Shown in pieces: positions 11,060 to 21,339 of a DNA stretch of 64,000 nt (the first letter of the stretch is position 1; every line of letters begins with the position of its first letter). Origin of the DNA: Ahaetulla prasina. Lineage: Eukaryota > Chordata > Lepidosauria > Squamata > Colubridae. The DNA is taken from contig NC_080539.1 in NCBI RefSeq assembly GCF_028640845.1, positions 157,541,236-157,605,235 of the forward strand, read 5' to 3'. The notes under the pieces were generated by a model. That model did not search any database. It was not told the DNA's origin and saw only the letters and a program-made list of their open reading frames with translations. The position numbers and the translations under genes were made by a program.

Positions 11060-13400
11060 AGACTTTTAGTCATGGGGGACTTTAACTTGCCATCTTCCGG
11101 CTCGTCATCGACGGCAGTTCGGGAGTTCATGGCTTCCATGACGGCCTTGGACCTGACTCAAGTAGTTGATGGCCCTACTCACATTGGGGGTGGCACTCTG
11201 GATTTGATTTTTCTCTGGTCAGTGGTTGAGAGATCTGGACTTAAAGGAAATAGTCATTGAACCTTTGTCATGGTCAGATCACTCTCTTCTTCGCCTGGAC
11301 TTTCTGACCGCCATTCACCACCGCAGGGAGGCGGAGCCGACACGCTGGTTCCGCCCCAGGCGCCTGATGGACCCGGATGGGTTCCGGACGGAGCTTGGGC
11401 CATTTCCTGAGGGTCTGGCTCACGGCTCGGCTGAGGAACTTGTTGCGCCTGGGAACGGGCCGCGCGGGGCCTTAGACCGTGTCGTGCCTTTGCGGCCTCT
11501 GACCCGGCGCAGGTCCCAACCGCCCTTGGTTCTCCGAGGAGCTGAGAGGATGAAGCGCCGGAGAAGACGCCTAGAGAGTTCCTGGAGGTCTAGCCGCTCG
11601 AAGCTGATCGACACTAGTGAAGTCCTATACTAGGACTTACCTAGTGGCATTGAGGAAGCGAGGCGTAGCTACGCCTCCTCCCTCATTGCATCGGCAGATA
11701 ACCGCCCAGCCGCCCTGTTTCGGGTGACTCGCTCCCTCCTACACCAGGGGGAGCGGGATGACCCGTTGCAGGGACGTGCTGAGGAGTTTAACGGTTATCT
11801 ATACGATAAAATCGTTCAGCTTCGGGATGGTCTGGACCAAGATTGCAGTGATGCGGGTGAGATGCTCGAGGGTGGTCTTGGTGACATTGTTTGGGATGAG
11901 TTTGACCCTGTGGCTCCCGAGGACATGGACAGGTTGTTGGGTAGGTTGAATGCCACCACGTGTTTACTGGACCCGTGCCCTCTTGGCTGGTGCTGGCCAC
12001 CGAGAGGTGACACGAGGCTGGCTCCAGGCGATTACGACCGCTTCTTTGGTGGAGGTGTCTTCCGCCGCCTTGAAAGAGGCGGTGGTGAGGCCCTCCTTAA
12101 GAAGCCGCCCCTGACCCGCTGTTTTAGGTAATTATCGTCCGTCTCCAACCCGCTCATGCGAAGGTTGTAGAGAGTATGGTGGCATATCAATTTCCCTTGC
12201 ACCTGGATGAAACTGTCTATCTAGACCCGCTCCAGTCCGGTTTTCGCCCGGTTACAGCACGGAGACGGCTTTGGTCGCAGGATGATCTCTGGAGGGCCAG
12301 GATAGGGGTTGCTCCTCTGCCCTGGTCCTATTAGACCTCTCAGCGGCCTTCGATACCATCGACCATGGTATCCTGCTGCGCCGGTTGGAGGGATTGGGAG
12401 TGGAGGCACCGTTTATCGGTGGTTCTCCTCCTATCTCTCCGACCGTCGCAGTCGGTGTTGACGGGGGCAGAGGTCGGCCCCGAGGCGCCTCACTTGTGGG
12501 TGCCGCAGGGGTCGATCCTCTCGCCTTCTGTTTAACATCTACATGAAGCCGCTGGGTGAGATCATCAGTGGTTTCGTGTGAAGTACCAGCTGTATGCGGA
12601 TGACACCCAGCTGTATTTTCACACCGACCACCCCAACGAAGCTCAAGTGCTGTCCCGGTGCCTGGAGGCCGACGGGTCTGGATGGGGAGAAATAGGCTCA
12701 AGCTCAATCCTCCAAGACAGAGTGGCTGTGGATGCCGGCATCCCGCACAGTCAGCTAACCGCTGCTGACCATCGGTGGCGAGTCATTGGCCCCGATGGAA
12801 AGGGTCCGCAACTTAGGCGTCCTCCTGGATGAACGGCTGTCTTTAGAAGATCATTTGACGGCCGCTCCAGGAGAGCGTTCTACCAGGTTCGCCTGGTACG
12901 CCAGTTGCGCCTTTCTGGACCGGGATGCCCTATGCACGGTCACCACGCACTCGTGACGCCTCGCCTGGATTACTGCAATGCTCTCACATGGGGCTCCCTT
13001 GAAGGGCATCCGAGGCTGCAGTTAGTCCAGAATGCGGCTGCGCTGGTGATAGCTGGAGCCCTCGTGGCTCCCGTGATAACACCCATCCTGCGCAGACTGC
13101 ACTGGCTACCTGTGGCTTTCGGTGCGCTTCAAGGTGCTGGTGACCACCTTTAAAGCGCCCATGGCATTGGGCCGGGTTACTTACGGGACCGCCTACTGCT
13201 ACCGAATATCTCTCACCGACCTGCGCCTCACAGAGAGGGTCTCCTCAGGGTGCCGTCAGCGGCAATGTCGCCTGGCGACACCCAGGAAGGGCCTTCTGTG
13301 GGGCCCCACCCTCTGGAATGAACTACCCCGGACTTCGCCAGCTGGACCTCCGGACCTTCCGCTGGGCTTAAAACATATTTATTTAACTGTGCAGGACTGA
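11060..13400 (+). pseudogene. L2 ORF2 remainder, multiply frameshifted
   Basis: Successive fragments in different frames: the endonuclease end (GDFNLPS, SDHSLLRLDF), a linker with LESSWRSSRSK, RT motif pieces ([20 protein letters not shown] near 12330-12380, YADDTQLYF near 12594-12620) and the C-terminal HALVTPRLDYCNAL segment (about 12945). Relative to 30132-30956, most breaks are single-base losses within G or C runs, for example GTGGGTG here and GTGGGGTG there. The enzyme cannot be made from this copy as sequenced. Confidence 0.82.
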
Positions 13401-13530
13401 GCTAGATTTTAAATTACTGGTTTTAAATTGGGTTTTATTCTATATTTTTAATTCTAAATTAACGGGCTTTTTAGAATAAGTTTTTTAATTGTTTTTATAT
13501 TGTATTTATATGTTTTTTAAATGCCTGTAC

Positions 13531-13564
13531 ACCGCCCTGAGTCCTTCGGGAGATAGGGCGGTAT
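13531..13564 (+). other. L2 3' UTR hairpin
   Basis: ACCGCCCTGAGTCCTTCGGG followed by AGATAGGGCGGT forms a stem of about 8 bp with an apical loop. The same block ends every L2 here (20623-20654, 31522-31554 and, in antisense, 5665-5694 and 56421-56452) and the L2-tailed SINEs. In L2-clade LINEs the 3' hairpin is the likely RT recognition site. Confidence 0.8.
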
Positions 13565-13574
13565 ATAAATTTGA

Positions 13575-13578
13575 TCAA

Positions 13579-13624
<46 letters not shown>
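13575..13624 (+). repeat. (AAAT)n L2 tail
   Basis: A tandem AAAT tail directly after the L2 3' UTR, ending at the point where duplicated L1 sequence resumes. Confidence 0.9.
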
Positions 13625-13625
<1 letters not shown>

Positions 13626-14156
13626 GACATGGTTGGAAGAGATGCTAGACCAAAACATAGATTTGAAACCAGAACTATTCCTACTAGGAATTACAGAAGA
13701 GAAATATGGCAAAGGATTGATATACTTAATGCTGCATGTTATAATAGCAGCAAGACTGGTTTATGCGCAATACTGGAAAAATGAAGAAATCCCCCCAGAA
13801 GAAGAAATAATAAAGAAAATCTTGGTCTGCACAGAAATGGACAGACTGACACTACAACTCAGAAATAAGGGCAAGACAGAATCCTATGAAATCTGGAACA
13901 AACTGTACCAATGGTTGGAAAGGAGGAAAAGGAGTCAGAGCAGAAAAGATTTAGGGTTTGTAGAACTGAAAATGGACAATATTTAGACAAATGAGGACAA
14001 GGGATATGTTTATAAGAACAAAGTAATAATGTATGATAAATAGTAATTATATTTGTTGTTATGTTAAAAATATGTATGGAAATGACAAAACCAGGATGGT
14101 CACACTGTGTCCAATGTTTTTAATGTTTATTTAATAAAAAACTTTTTTAAAAAAAT
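13625..14156 (+). mobile_element. L1 LINE 3' end (copy 2, continuing to tail)
   Basis: Bases 13625-13955 match 7029-7357. The L1 then continues beyond the duplication into its own stop codon (TAG at 13984-13986), a 3' UTR and the tail AATAAAAAACTTTTTTAAAAAAA at about 14132-14156. This shows that the L1 predates the duplication and that the duplication edge is inside it. Confidence 0.82.
13633..13986 (+). pseudogene. L1 ORF2 C-terminus (true end)
   Basis: Carries the same landmarks as 7035-7357 (EEMLDQNIDLKPELFLLGI, YEIWNKLYQWLERR) and ends ...KDLGFVELKMDNI before the stop, giving the authentic L1 ORF2 C-terminus. The upstream RT is absent because the element is 5'-truncated and the frame is broken before 13633. 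Confidence 0.8.
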
Positions 14157-14369
14157 CAATCCTGGATTCTAAAATTGGGGAGTTTGTAGACCTCGGAGTC
14201 AGAGGAAGGACATGTTATATCTACAGTGGGGAGAGTCAATTGTAGAAGGAATTCTTCTTGCTTGAAGGATAACAGAAATATCCAGGTTGACTCTGAGGTC
14301 AATTTTCTCTCAACACAATCTCTCATCATAATTTATTTCTTCATCAGCTGCAAACTGGAACGTACGCGA

Positions 14370-14560
14370 TAATACATAACAGGAATATGATCCTGTTGTT
14401 AGTCTCTCTAATCCTCATAACTTTTACCATAAACCGTCTACTGTGGACCTTTCATGTTTCTTAAGAGGTCCCTAAGGGGGCATGCATAAACGCACCAGCG
14501 TGCCTACCGTTCCCAATTATATGTAATCATTCTATGCGTTTATGGCTATGTTTTGCCAAT
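14370..14560 (+). mobile_element. CR1/L3-type LINE 3' fragment
   Basis: Translation gives a decayed match to the CR1 terminus NPQSFNQKLSTVDLTPFLRGP (compare 43696-44124), then the 3' UTR motif GGGGCATGCATAAACGCACC and GTGCCTACCGTTCC at 14476-14514. Confidence 0.7.
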
Positions 14561-14649
14561 TTAAAAAATATTAAAATCATAGTCTTTGTATATGAGTGAA
14601 TGAAACAGAGATCGAAACAGAATGCCTTAGCAGCCAAGCCCAGATTTCA

Positions 14650-15015
14650 GAATAACAAAATAATAGAGTTGGAAGGGACCTTGGAGGTCTTCTAGTCCAA
14701 CCCCCTGCTCAAACAGGAGACCCTATACCATTCCAGACCAGTAGATGTGTAGTCTTTTCTTAACAGCTTCCTTAAAAGCCAGTGATGGAGCGCTCACTTC
14801 TGAAAGCAAGCACTTCCACAGGTTAATTGTTCTCGCTCTTAGGAAATTTCTCCTTAGTTCTAAGTTGGTTCTCTCCTTGATTAGTTTCTATCCCTTTCTT
14901 CCTGTCCTGCCTTCAGGTGCTTTGGAGAATAGGTTGACCCACTCGTTTTCATGGCAGCCCCTCAAATTTTGGAACACTGCTATTATGTCACTCCTAGACC
15001 TTCTTTTCGCTATGC
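14650..15015 (-). mobile_element. CR1 LINE 3' end
   Basis: In antisense this is the classical vertebrate CR1 3' region: AGAGTTGGAAGGGACCTTGG and GGTCTTCTAGTCCAACCCCC at 14665-14705, then the segment encoding the ORF2 C-terminal tail. The frame is broken. It is an older CR1 family than the AATAG-tailed one. Confidence 0.82.
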
Positions 15016-15771
15016 AGCTATTTATCATCACACAAGAAATATGACTTCATTTTATAAAAATATCAGCGTATTTTGAACTTGACTACTTGAGCAACTCTGA
15101 ATCCAGTTTATAAAACCCAAGATTCCAGTTGCCAAATGGGTTAGTTGGGGTCCCAATGCTAATTGGGATAGAATTGACACAGACCAGTGTTTTTCTCCAC
15201 GGAAGTAATAAAATAGTTTTATTCCCTCTGAATAACTCTAACCTGCTGTACACTGGTAAAGAAACAGCATTGCTTGAGATACATTTAACACTATTGGCCA
15301 GATATAAATAATTGATACCCGCTGAGGTAATTGGATATTTCTCTCTCAAAGCAAACTGGATCCAACCTTCGCCGTAGTTTTAGCCCAAGGAAGAAGCAGA
15401 TATGGACTGGTCTGCCTTCCCAAGCTGTTGCTGCTTCTCTTCTTTTAGAGGCTCAAACTGCCAGAAACAGCTAAGAGTAGGTCCTCCTAATTTCAAAAAT
15501 GACATATCCTTGTACTCCTACAGATTGAGATAACAATACAAGTAGTCCTCAATTTACGACCACGATCAAGCCCAAAATTTCTGTCATTAAGTGGGACATT
15601 TGTTAAGCGAGTTTTGCCTCATTTTGCGACCTTGCTTGCCTCAGTTGTTAAGTGAGCCACTGCAGTCAATAAGTTAGTAACTTGGTTGTTAAGTGAATCT
15701 GGCTTCTCCATTGACTTTGCTTGTCAGAAGGTCTCAAAAGGTGATCATATGACCTTGGGAAAGCAGCAACA

Positions 15772-15869
15772 CAGGGGTGAAATTCAGCCAGTTCAGAAGG
15801 CTTTGCGCATGCGCAGAAGGCTTTGAACATTTGCGAACCGGTAGGGAAGGTAAGTGAATTTCACCCCTG
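15772..15869. mobile_element. Short hAT MITE nested in Mariner-like element
   Basis: A 98-bp element, CAGGGGTGAAATTC ... GAATTTCACCCCTG, with perfect TSD CAGCAACA on both sides (15764-15771, 15870-15877). It includes TTGCGCATGCGCAGAAGG, an NRF1-like palindrome. Confidence 0.95.
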
Positions 15870-15971
15870 CAGCAACAGTCATAAATATGAACCAGTTGCC
15901 AAACATCTGAATTTTGATCATGTGACCATGGAGATGGTGCAAAGGTCATAAGTGATAAAAATGGTCATAAC

Positions 15972-16496
15972 CAGGGGTGAAATGTAAAATTTGTTACTAC
16001 CAGTTCTGTGGGCGGGGCTTGGTGGGGGGTGGGTAATTTGACTGGATGGACATGGCCAACTTTTTTTTTTTTTACTTTAGAAGTATTTTTTCTACAAGCT
16101 CTTCGGTTGAAGAGGTTGTAAAATAATGCTTTTAAAAGCCTCTGATGATCAGGCAATTCAGCTGGGATCACCAGAGAAGCCTTTTTAAAAGCATTTTTTT
16201 ACAATCTCTTCGGCCAAAGAGCTTGTAGATAAAATGCTTTTAAAGTGTTCTGACGATCCCAACTGAGCCACGCGATCATCAGAGGCTTTTTTAAAAACTT
16301 TTAAAAGCATTTTTTTCAGCCGAAGAAAAAATGCTTTTAAAAGTAAAAAAAAAAAACACCTTCTGATGATCGTGCGGCTCAGCTGAGCATGTGAGGGGAG
16401 GGGGGCAGGAATTTTTGCTATTGGTTCTCTGAACCACCCAACTCAATCGCTACCCAATTGGACGATCCAGTCTGAACCGGAAGCATTTCACCCCTG
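15972..16496. mobile_element. hAT element nested in Mariner-like element
   Basis: 525 bp, CAGGGGTGAAATG ... CATTTCACCCCTG, with TSD GTCATAAC/GTCATAAT. The interior contains repeated AAAATGCTTTTAAAAG words in both orientations around TCTGATGATC, so it can form a complex hairpin. No coding frame. Confidence 0.93.
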
Positions 16497-16576
16497 GTCA
16501 TAATTCACTTTTTTCACTGCCATTATAACTTTGAATGGTCACTAAATGAACTGTTGTAAATCAAGGACTATCTGTA

Positions 16577-17200
16577 TCATGATCTAAAAAATCCCTTAAT
16601 TGTAATCTAAGTACATGGCTTTACTTAAGTACATGCTTAGAAATAAACAAAGCATGGTCTCCATTTTGTTTAGCAATGTTCTCTGTCTACTGCACCAGTG
16701 ATTCTTAACACAGCTGAAACCCTCCTAGAGAGATGTGTTTTTTTTTCCCAGAACAATATTCTTCGGGCCAGACTCAGGATGAGACAATTTTAACAACATA
16801 AATACCCGCTTGACATGCTCTTTTGAAAAATACAGTAGTGCAAAGACACTAACAAGGAGCTAAGTGTGAAAGGCAGCCAAGAAGGAAAGACTCAAAAATA
16901 AAAAGGGCATCTGAAAAGGAACCAGTTTTTAAGAAGTTATGCTGAAATGAAAAAGGGTCTCATCAGCCTGAACTATGGCTAAGCTTCTGCCAATTTCATT
17001 TAAGTATAATGAAAAATAAATACAGCTGAGCTATTTAGAATAGCTGTGAGAGTCAAAGGTCTGTCAGCACCTCCATTGTAAATCTACTTTTTCAGTGGTT
17101 TAAAAGTATGGTAAAAATGGATTCCAGCTTTAAACTTGGCAGCCAGTCATTGCGGTGTCAGACTTTTTAAAGGCGTTAAAATGGGACTGCATTTTTTTGA
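16577..17200. other. No recognisable feature
   Basis: AT-rich sequence without transposon ends or coding frames that I recognise. Confidence 0.4.
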
Positions 17201-17295
17201 ATAGAATAGAATAGAATTGAATAGAATAGAATAGAATTGAATTGAATTGAATTTTTTATTGGCCAAATGTGTGATTAGACACACAAGGAATTTTC
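17201..17295 (-). mobile_element. AATAG-tailed CR1/L3-type LINE 3' end
   Basis: Pentamer-like GAATA/GAATT repeats (17203-17252) followed by TTTTTTATTGGCCAAATGTG and GACACACAAGGAATTT. This is the reverse complement of the 3' end of the snake CR1 family that is longer at 50902-52370 and 45910-46085. A short insertion. Confidence 0.8.
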
Positions 17296-18029
17296 AAATG
17301 TTCAAATCAAATATGTTCAAATCAAATCAAAGCTGTTCAAATCATCATGTTGTCATTTTCCAATTTAAAAAAAATCGAAAGATTCAAAGTTCAAATTCCT
17401 CAGTCAAAATTCAAAATTCACTAGCACAAATTAAAAAAAAATATCTTTGATTCAAAAATAAAATAATACAAGGCATTAATCCATAATAGGAACTAGGCCT
17501 ATGCTTTTCTTGGTGTCGATCCATGGTTTTAAAAGACCAAAAAAAGAGCTTGGCTATAAATCAGCAGATTAAAATAATTATAATTCTTCAGGGTGGACTT
17601 TGTTAGCATCATCAATGCAAGGAACATGAATTTGGGCAAACTCTGTGAAGGATGGGAGGGGCCTGTCATGCTATGGTCCATGGATTTCAAAGAGTCAGAC
17701 ATGACTTTAAAACAAAAAAGCTCCAAATTCACCTAATAATTCAATTCTGGGGGGGGAAACCCTTTAATTTGAACTTTAATAATTTTTCACACCAGATGAA
17801 CTTTAACTTCAGAAGCTAAGGGTAGCCCTAGACCTTTAGCATCCTAACTTCTCTCATTATGGTACCATTGAAATAAGATTGGCGGCATCTGTCAGATGTT
17901 TGTGTGTGGGGGGGAGGGAGATTTTTAAAAAAGCCAAAATGGTGGCAGCATTACACATTTAAAAAGGTTTCAATTGCAGTTCTAGCTGCCATCTTGATAT
18001 TTTTTTTTAACCTCTTCCTCAGAGTATTG

Positions 18030-18660
18030 GGAGCCATCTTTGCCCATTACCTCAGCCTGTCCCACTTAGGGAGACAGGGAAAATATGCTGCAGATTCCAT
18101 CAATCTTCATTGGTTGGGTCCAGGGAGAGCACTTTCTCTACTAATTCCCTTTCCCTATGGATCATTCACACACGCACACACACCAGAGTGGAGGAGGACC
18201 TCCATTCTCCTGGCCTTCCAGGAATGCTTGAAAATCTGGCTCTGCCAACTCACTTGGTGCCAGGGGTGAAATCCAGCAGGTTCTGACAGGTTCTGGAGAA
18301 CTGGTAGCGGAAATTTTGAGCAATTTGGAGAACTGGCAAATACCACCTCTGGCTGGCCCCAGAGTGGGGTGGGAATGGAGATTTTGCAGTATCCTTCCCC
18401 TGCCACGTCCACCAAGCCACGCCCACAGAACCGGTAGTAAAAAATTTGGATTTTATCACTGCTTGGTGCCCACAGAAGAGGACACAGCCATGAGGCTGGT
18501 TAACATCCCGAAGCCTCCCATCTTTTTAATTTTAATTATTTTATTCTTATTTTTAATTGTTTTTATTATAATATTGATCTATGGCTTTTATGTTTTTATA
18601 GCTATTTGTAACCGCCCAGAGTCACTCTATGAGGCAGTGATTTCTAAATATGATGGATAG
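18030..18660 (+). mobile_element. Ancient L2-like LINE 3' end, split by hAT
   Basis: The left part (about 18030-18252) is a decayed L2-type ORF2 terminus (GGAATGCTTGAAAATCTGGC, compare the usual FKRRLKTYLF). The right part (18470-18660) is a 3' UTR with GTAACCGCCCAGAGTCAC at about 18609. The two parts are joined if the hAT at 18261-18461 and one TSD copy are removed. The family is older than the other L2s here, and the call is tentative. Confidence 0.5.
18261..18461. mobile_element. hAT element
   Basis: 201 bp, CAGGGGTGAAATCC ... GGATTTTATCACTG, with perfect TSD CTTGGTGC (18253-18260, 18462-18469). The interior matches the copies at 22304, 44674 and 60898 in opposite orientation (GGAGATTTTGCAGTATCC, CCACGCCCACAGAACCGG). 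Confidence 0.95.
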
Positions 18661-18661
18661 C

Positions 18662-19676
18662 TAAAATATTGAATTGCCACTTATCAATATAAAATATACA
18701 CTAAGATACACTAAGATTGTTCACATTCTGTACTACTACAGGCTATTTCAGTCAGTTAAGGATTAGCAACAAGATGCTTGTAAATTTAGAGAGGAGAGGG
18801 AGGGGGAGGTAGAAGAAACTGAATTCTGAAATAAAGTTTGGATTTTGTTTGAGCTCAGAAGTTTGCGTTATGCAAATAAGGCAAAGACAAGAGGATAATT
18901 AAGGTTCAAGGTGGCCTAAGCTGTACTGGGAAAGAGTAAGCCATTCACAGATGAAAAATTAAACTTTTGGCTTGTGGGTCACCTCCCACAGATCCCCTGA
19001 AGTTGAAATGCTATCTGCTCTTTCTGTTTTGGCTTTTTAATGGCATTCCTTCTACGCATGTTGGTGAAGAGTTTCAGGGGGGCCTCGGCTGACAGGCATG
19101 TTTGTTCACAGACATCTCGAAGACTGGTGTAGAGGACGTATTGGTTGTTTTTTCATGGCTGTAGATGCTGTTGACGGGAGTTATCTGGCTGTGGAATTCA
19201 AGGGTCCCCTCTCTTCTGGAGTCACATACTACATTCGCATTGATAAGTGGTGGGGAGAAATCACAGAGCCACAGCCCACACTCGGTTTGACACATACTAG
19301 GCTAGTTCTTATGTTACCATTGCCAAATAGAAAGGCCGTGGGAAAGTGTTTCCACAGCAACAGCTGTAATGTGTGAAAACCACTTGTCATATGGACCGCT
19401 TTAGGAAGCTTGAAGGTTAGGGGTTAGAGGAGTGCCCACATGTTCCTTTTGCCAAATCCTTTTTTCTTTTGGTCAAATTGTACAGCCCAAACTGGTTCAG
19501 ACAAAGAACCTGCTCTTCCCTATGTGATTGTGATTGACAGCTGCTGTCTGCAGATTCCACAGCATCCCTCTGGGTTGCAAAGTGTACATGTTCAGACTGC
19601 TTTAGGATGTGTGCCTTTACACAAGGAATTGGATCTTTCCTTGTGTTGCCAGGAACTGCTTTACTGTTGAACTGCT
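18662..19676. other. Unique-looking sequence with an unexplained 92-codon frame
   Basis: No repeat ends seen. An open frame on the plus strand at 19098-19376 contains GCFFMAVDAVDGSYLAVEFK and GVTYYIRIDKWWGEITEP. It lacks any domain that I recognise and has no adjacent open frames. Could be chance, an old retroelement remnant or part of an exon. Confidence 0.35.
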
Positions 19677-19742
19677 TGTTGTGACCCAGGCCCAAGTAGT
19701 TATTATCAGACACAATCAGTCCTAAATAAACATATTTTATTA

Positions 19743-20668
19743 GGGCTCAAGCTCAATCCCTCCAAGACAGAGTGACTGTGGATGCCGGCATCCCGGTACA
19801 GTCAGCTGCAGCCGCGGCTGACTGTTGGGGGTGAGTCATTGGCCCCGATGGAGAGGGTGCGCAACTTGGGCATCCTCCTGGATGGACGGCTGTCTTTTGA
19901 AGACCATTTGACGGCCGTTGCCAGGAGACCTTTTTACCAGGTCCACCTGGTTCGCCAGTTGCGCCCCTTTCTAGACCGAGATGCCCTATGCACGGTCACT
20001 CACGCTCTCGTGACGTCTCGTCTGGATTACTGCAATGCTCTCTACATGGGGCTCCCCTTGAGGAGCACCCGGAGGCTCCAGTTAGTTCAGAATGCGGCTG
20101 CGCGGGTGATAGAGGGAGCCCCTCGTGGCTCCCATGTGACACCTCTCCTGCGCAGACTGCACTGGCTACCTGTGGCCTTCCGGGTGCGCTTCAAGGTTTT
20201 GGTAACTATCTTCAAAGCGCTCCATGGCATAGGGCCGGGTTACTTACGGGACCGCCTGCTGCTACCGAATACCTCTCACCGGCCCGTGCGCTCTCACAGG
20301 GAGGGACTCCTCGGGGTGCCGTCGGCCAGGCAGTGCCGGCTGGCGACACCCAGGGGAAGGGCCTTCTCTGTGGGGGCCCCCACCCTCTGGAACGAGCTTC
20401 CCCCAGGACTCCGCCAACTTCCTGACCTTCGAACCTTTCACCGCGAGCTTAAGACACATCTATTTATTTGCGCAGGACTGGACTAGATTTTAAATTCGAA
20501 TTGGTTTTAATGGGGATTTTATTATTTATATTGTCATTTTTAATTATTCGGCCATTTGTAATAAGTTTTTTAATGGATGTTTTATGTTGTATTTATATGT
20601 ATATTTTTATCTGGCTGTGAACCGCCCTGAGTCCTTAGGGAGATAGGGCGGTATACAAATACGAAAAA

Positions 20669-20723
<55 letters not shown>

Positions 20724-20724
20724 A
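19743..20724 (+). mobile_element. 5'-truncated L2 LINE
   Basis: Contains the end of ORF2, the 3' UTR hairpin at 20623-20654 and an (AAAT)n tail from about 20668. It lies within the LTR. The reading frame is intact over its whole coding length, unlike the two longest L2 copies here. Confidence 0.9.
19782..20486 (+). CDS. L2 ORF2 C-terminal domain, open but truncated
   Basis: 234 codons without interruption. It starts inside ORF2 just after the RT catalytic core (ASRYSQLQPRLTVGGE), continues with VRNLGILLDGRLSFEDHL, then HALVTSRLDYCNALYMGLPL, VQNAAARVIEG, LHWLPVAFRVRFKVLV and FKALHGIGPGYLRDRL, and ends LPDLRTFHRELKTHLFICAG. This is the thumb and C-terminal region of L2-clade ORF2. EN and RT active sites are absent, so it has no expected enzyme activity. 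The start Met is not a natural initiation site. Confidence 0.85.
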   Translation: MPASRYSQLQPRLTVGGESLAPMERVRNLGILLDGRLSFEDHLTAVARRPFYQVHLVRQLRPFLDRDALCTVTHALVTSRLDYCNALYMGLPLRSTRRLQLVQNAAARVIEGAPRGSHVTPLLRRLHWLPVAFRVRFKVLVTIFKALHGIGPGYLRDRLLLPNTSHRPVRSHREGLLGVPSARQCRLATPRGRAFSVGAPTLWNELPPGLRQLPDLRTFHRELKTHLFICAGLD

Positions 20725-20894
20725 CATTAGAACAGCTGAGAATTACTTCATTCTCAGCTTAGTCCAAATTAAGTCCAAAAAATCATAAAATGTCCTTCAG
20801 CCTTATCACAAACCTTTGTTTCTTTGGCACCCTGATAAAAGCTTTTCTTGGCAAGAACCCCACAAAGTTCACAAACAGGAGACAAGAAACAATT

Positions 20895-21016
20895 GTAGCA
20901 ATTGTAGGGGCGTGCATAAGTGCACAAAAGTGCCTACCATTCCTGTCCTATTGTTTCCTTTCAATATATGTTCCTGTATATAATGTTATGACAAAATAAA
21001 ATAAAAAACAAAACAA
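20895..21016 (+). mobile_element. CR1/L3-type LINE 3' UTR fragment inside the LTR
   Basis: GGGGCGTGCATAAGTGCAC, GTGCCTACCATTCCTGTCC and TGTTATGACAAAATAAAATA match the 3' UTR of the CR1 at 43690-44400. Confidence 0.75.
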
Positions 21017-21339
21017 AAAAACATTGCTTTCACACAAAGCACCCAAGAACTGTTGCTGCTCTTTTAAGCCTTATGGGAGGGACCAATCATCTCCTGGCCT
21101 TACTCCTGAGTCGTCCTTTTTTGCTTTAACTGCTCTTGCCTTCTGGCAGCTCTTCACATGCGTGCACTAGGAGTAGACTCCTCCTGTTCCTCTGCCTCTC
21201 TGTTGTCCGCCTCTGGAGGCTCCAGAGTCTGCATATCACTCCCAGATGGCCCTGGCCCTATCTGTGTCTCTGAAACAGAGCCCTTGTCCGGGCCTTCCCC
21301 TGACTCCATAGCAGGCTGCTGGCAGACCACAACACTACT

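Larger units (their letters stand above)
9189..13624 (+). mobile_element. Near full-length L2 LINE inserted in duplicated L1
   Basis: It has a GC-rich 5' region (9189 to about 10460), EN domain (10660-11320), RT region (about 12150-12760), C-terminal domain (12790-13385), a 3' UTR with the ACCGCCC/GGGCGGT hairpin (13531-13564) and an (AAAT)n tail (13575-13624). Comparison with copy 1 of the duplication places the insertion in the word CAGATAAAGACATGG: the left flank ends CAGATAAAGA and the right flank resumes at GACATGG. The reading frame is broken many times. Confidence 0.9.
15539..16574. mobile_element. Mariner-like non-autonomous transposon, twice interrupted
   Basis: The ends CAAGTAGTCCTCAATTTACG and TCAAGGACTATCTG are inverted and flanked by TA (15537-15538, 16575-16576), as for the Tc1/Mariner superfamily. 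The interior has the repeated words TTAAGTGAGTTTTG, GATCATGTGACC and CATTGACTTTGCTTGTCAGA, shared with 61198-61593. Two hAT elements (15772-15869 and 15972-16496) sit inside it. No transposase. Confidence 0.78.
19677..21334 (-). mobile_element. Solo LTR with nested L2 and CR1
   Basis: Starts TGTTGTGACCC and ends GACCACAACA, with TSDs CTGCT (19672-19676) and CTACT (21335-21339), one mismatch. In sense (minus) orientation it carries a CTAATAAAATATG polyadenylation-type signal near 19742. Removing the L2 (19743-20724) and the CR1 fragment (about 20895-21016) leaves about 550 bp, a normal LTR length. No gag, pol or env is adjacent, so it is a recombined solo LTR. Confidence 0.8.

Noticed and set aside
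18316..18660. 114-codon frame with a hydrophobic Leu/Ile-rich stretch resembling a membrane segment
   Set aside because: It crosses a hAT element and a T/A-rich old L2 3' UTR, and the hydrophobic run comes from TTTTTAATT repeats.
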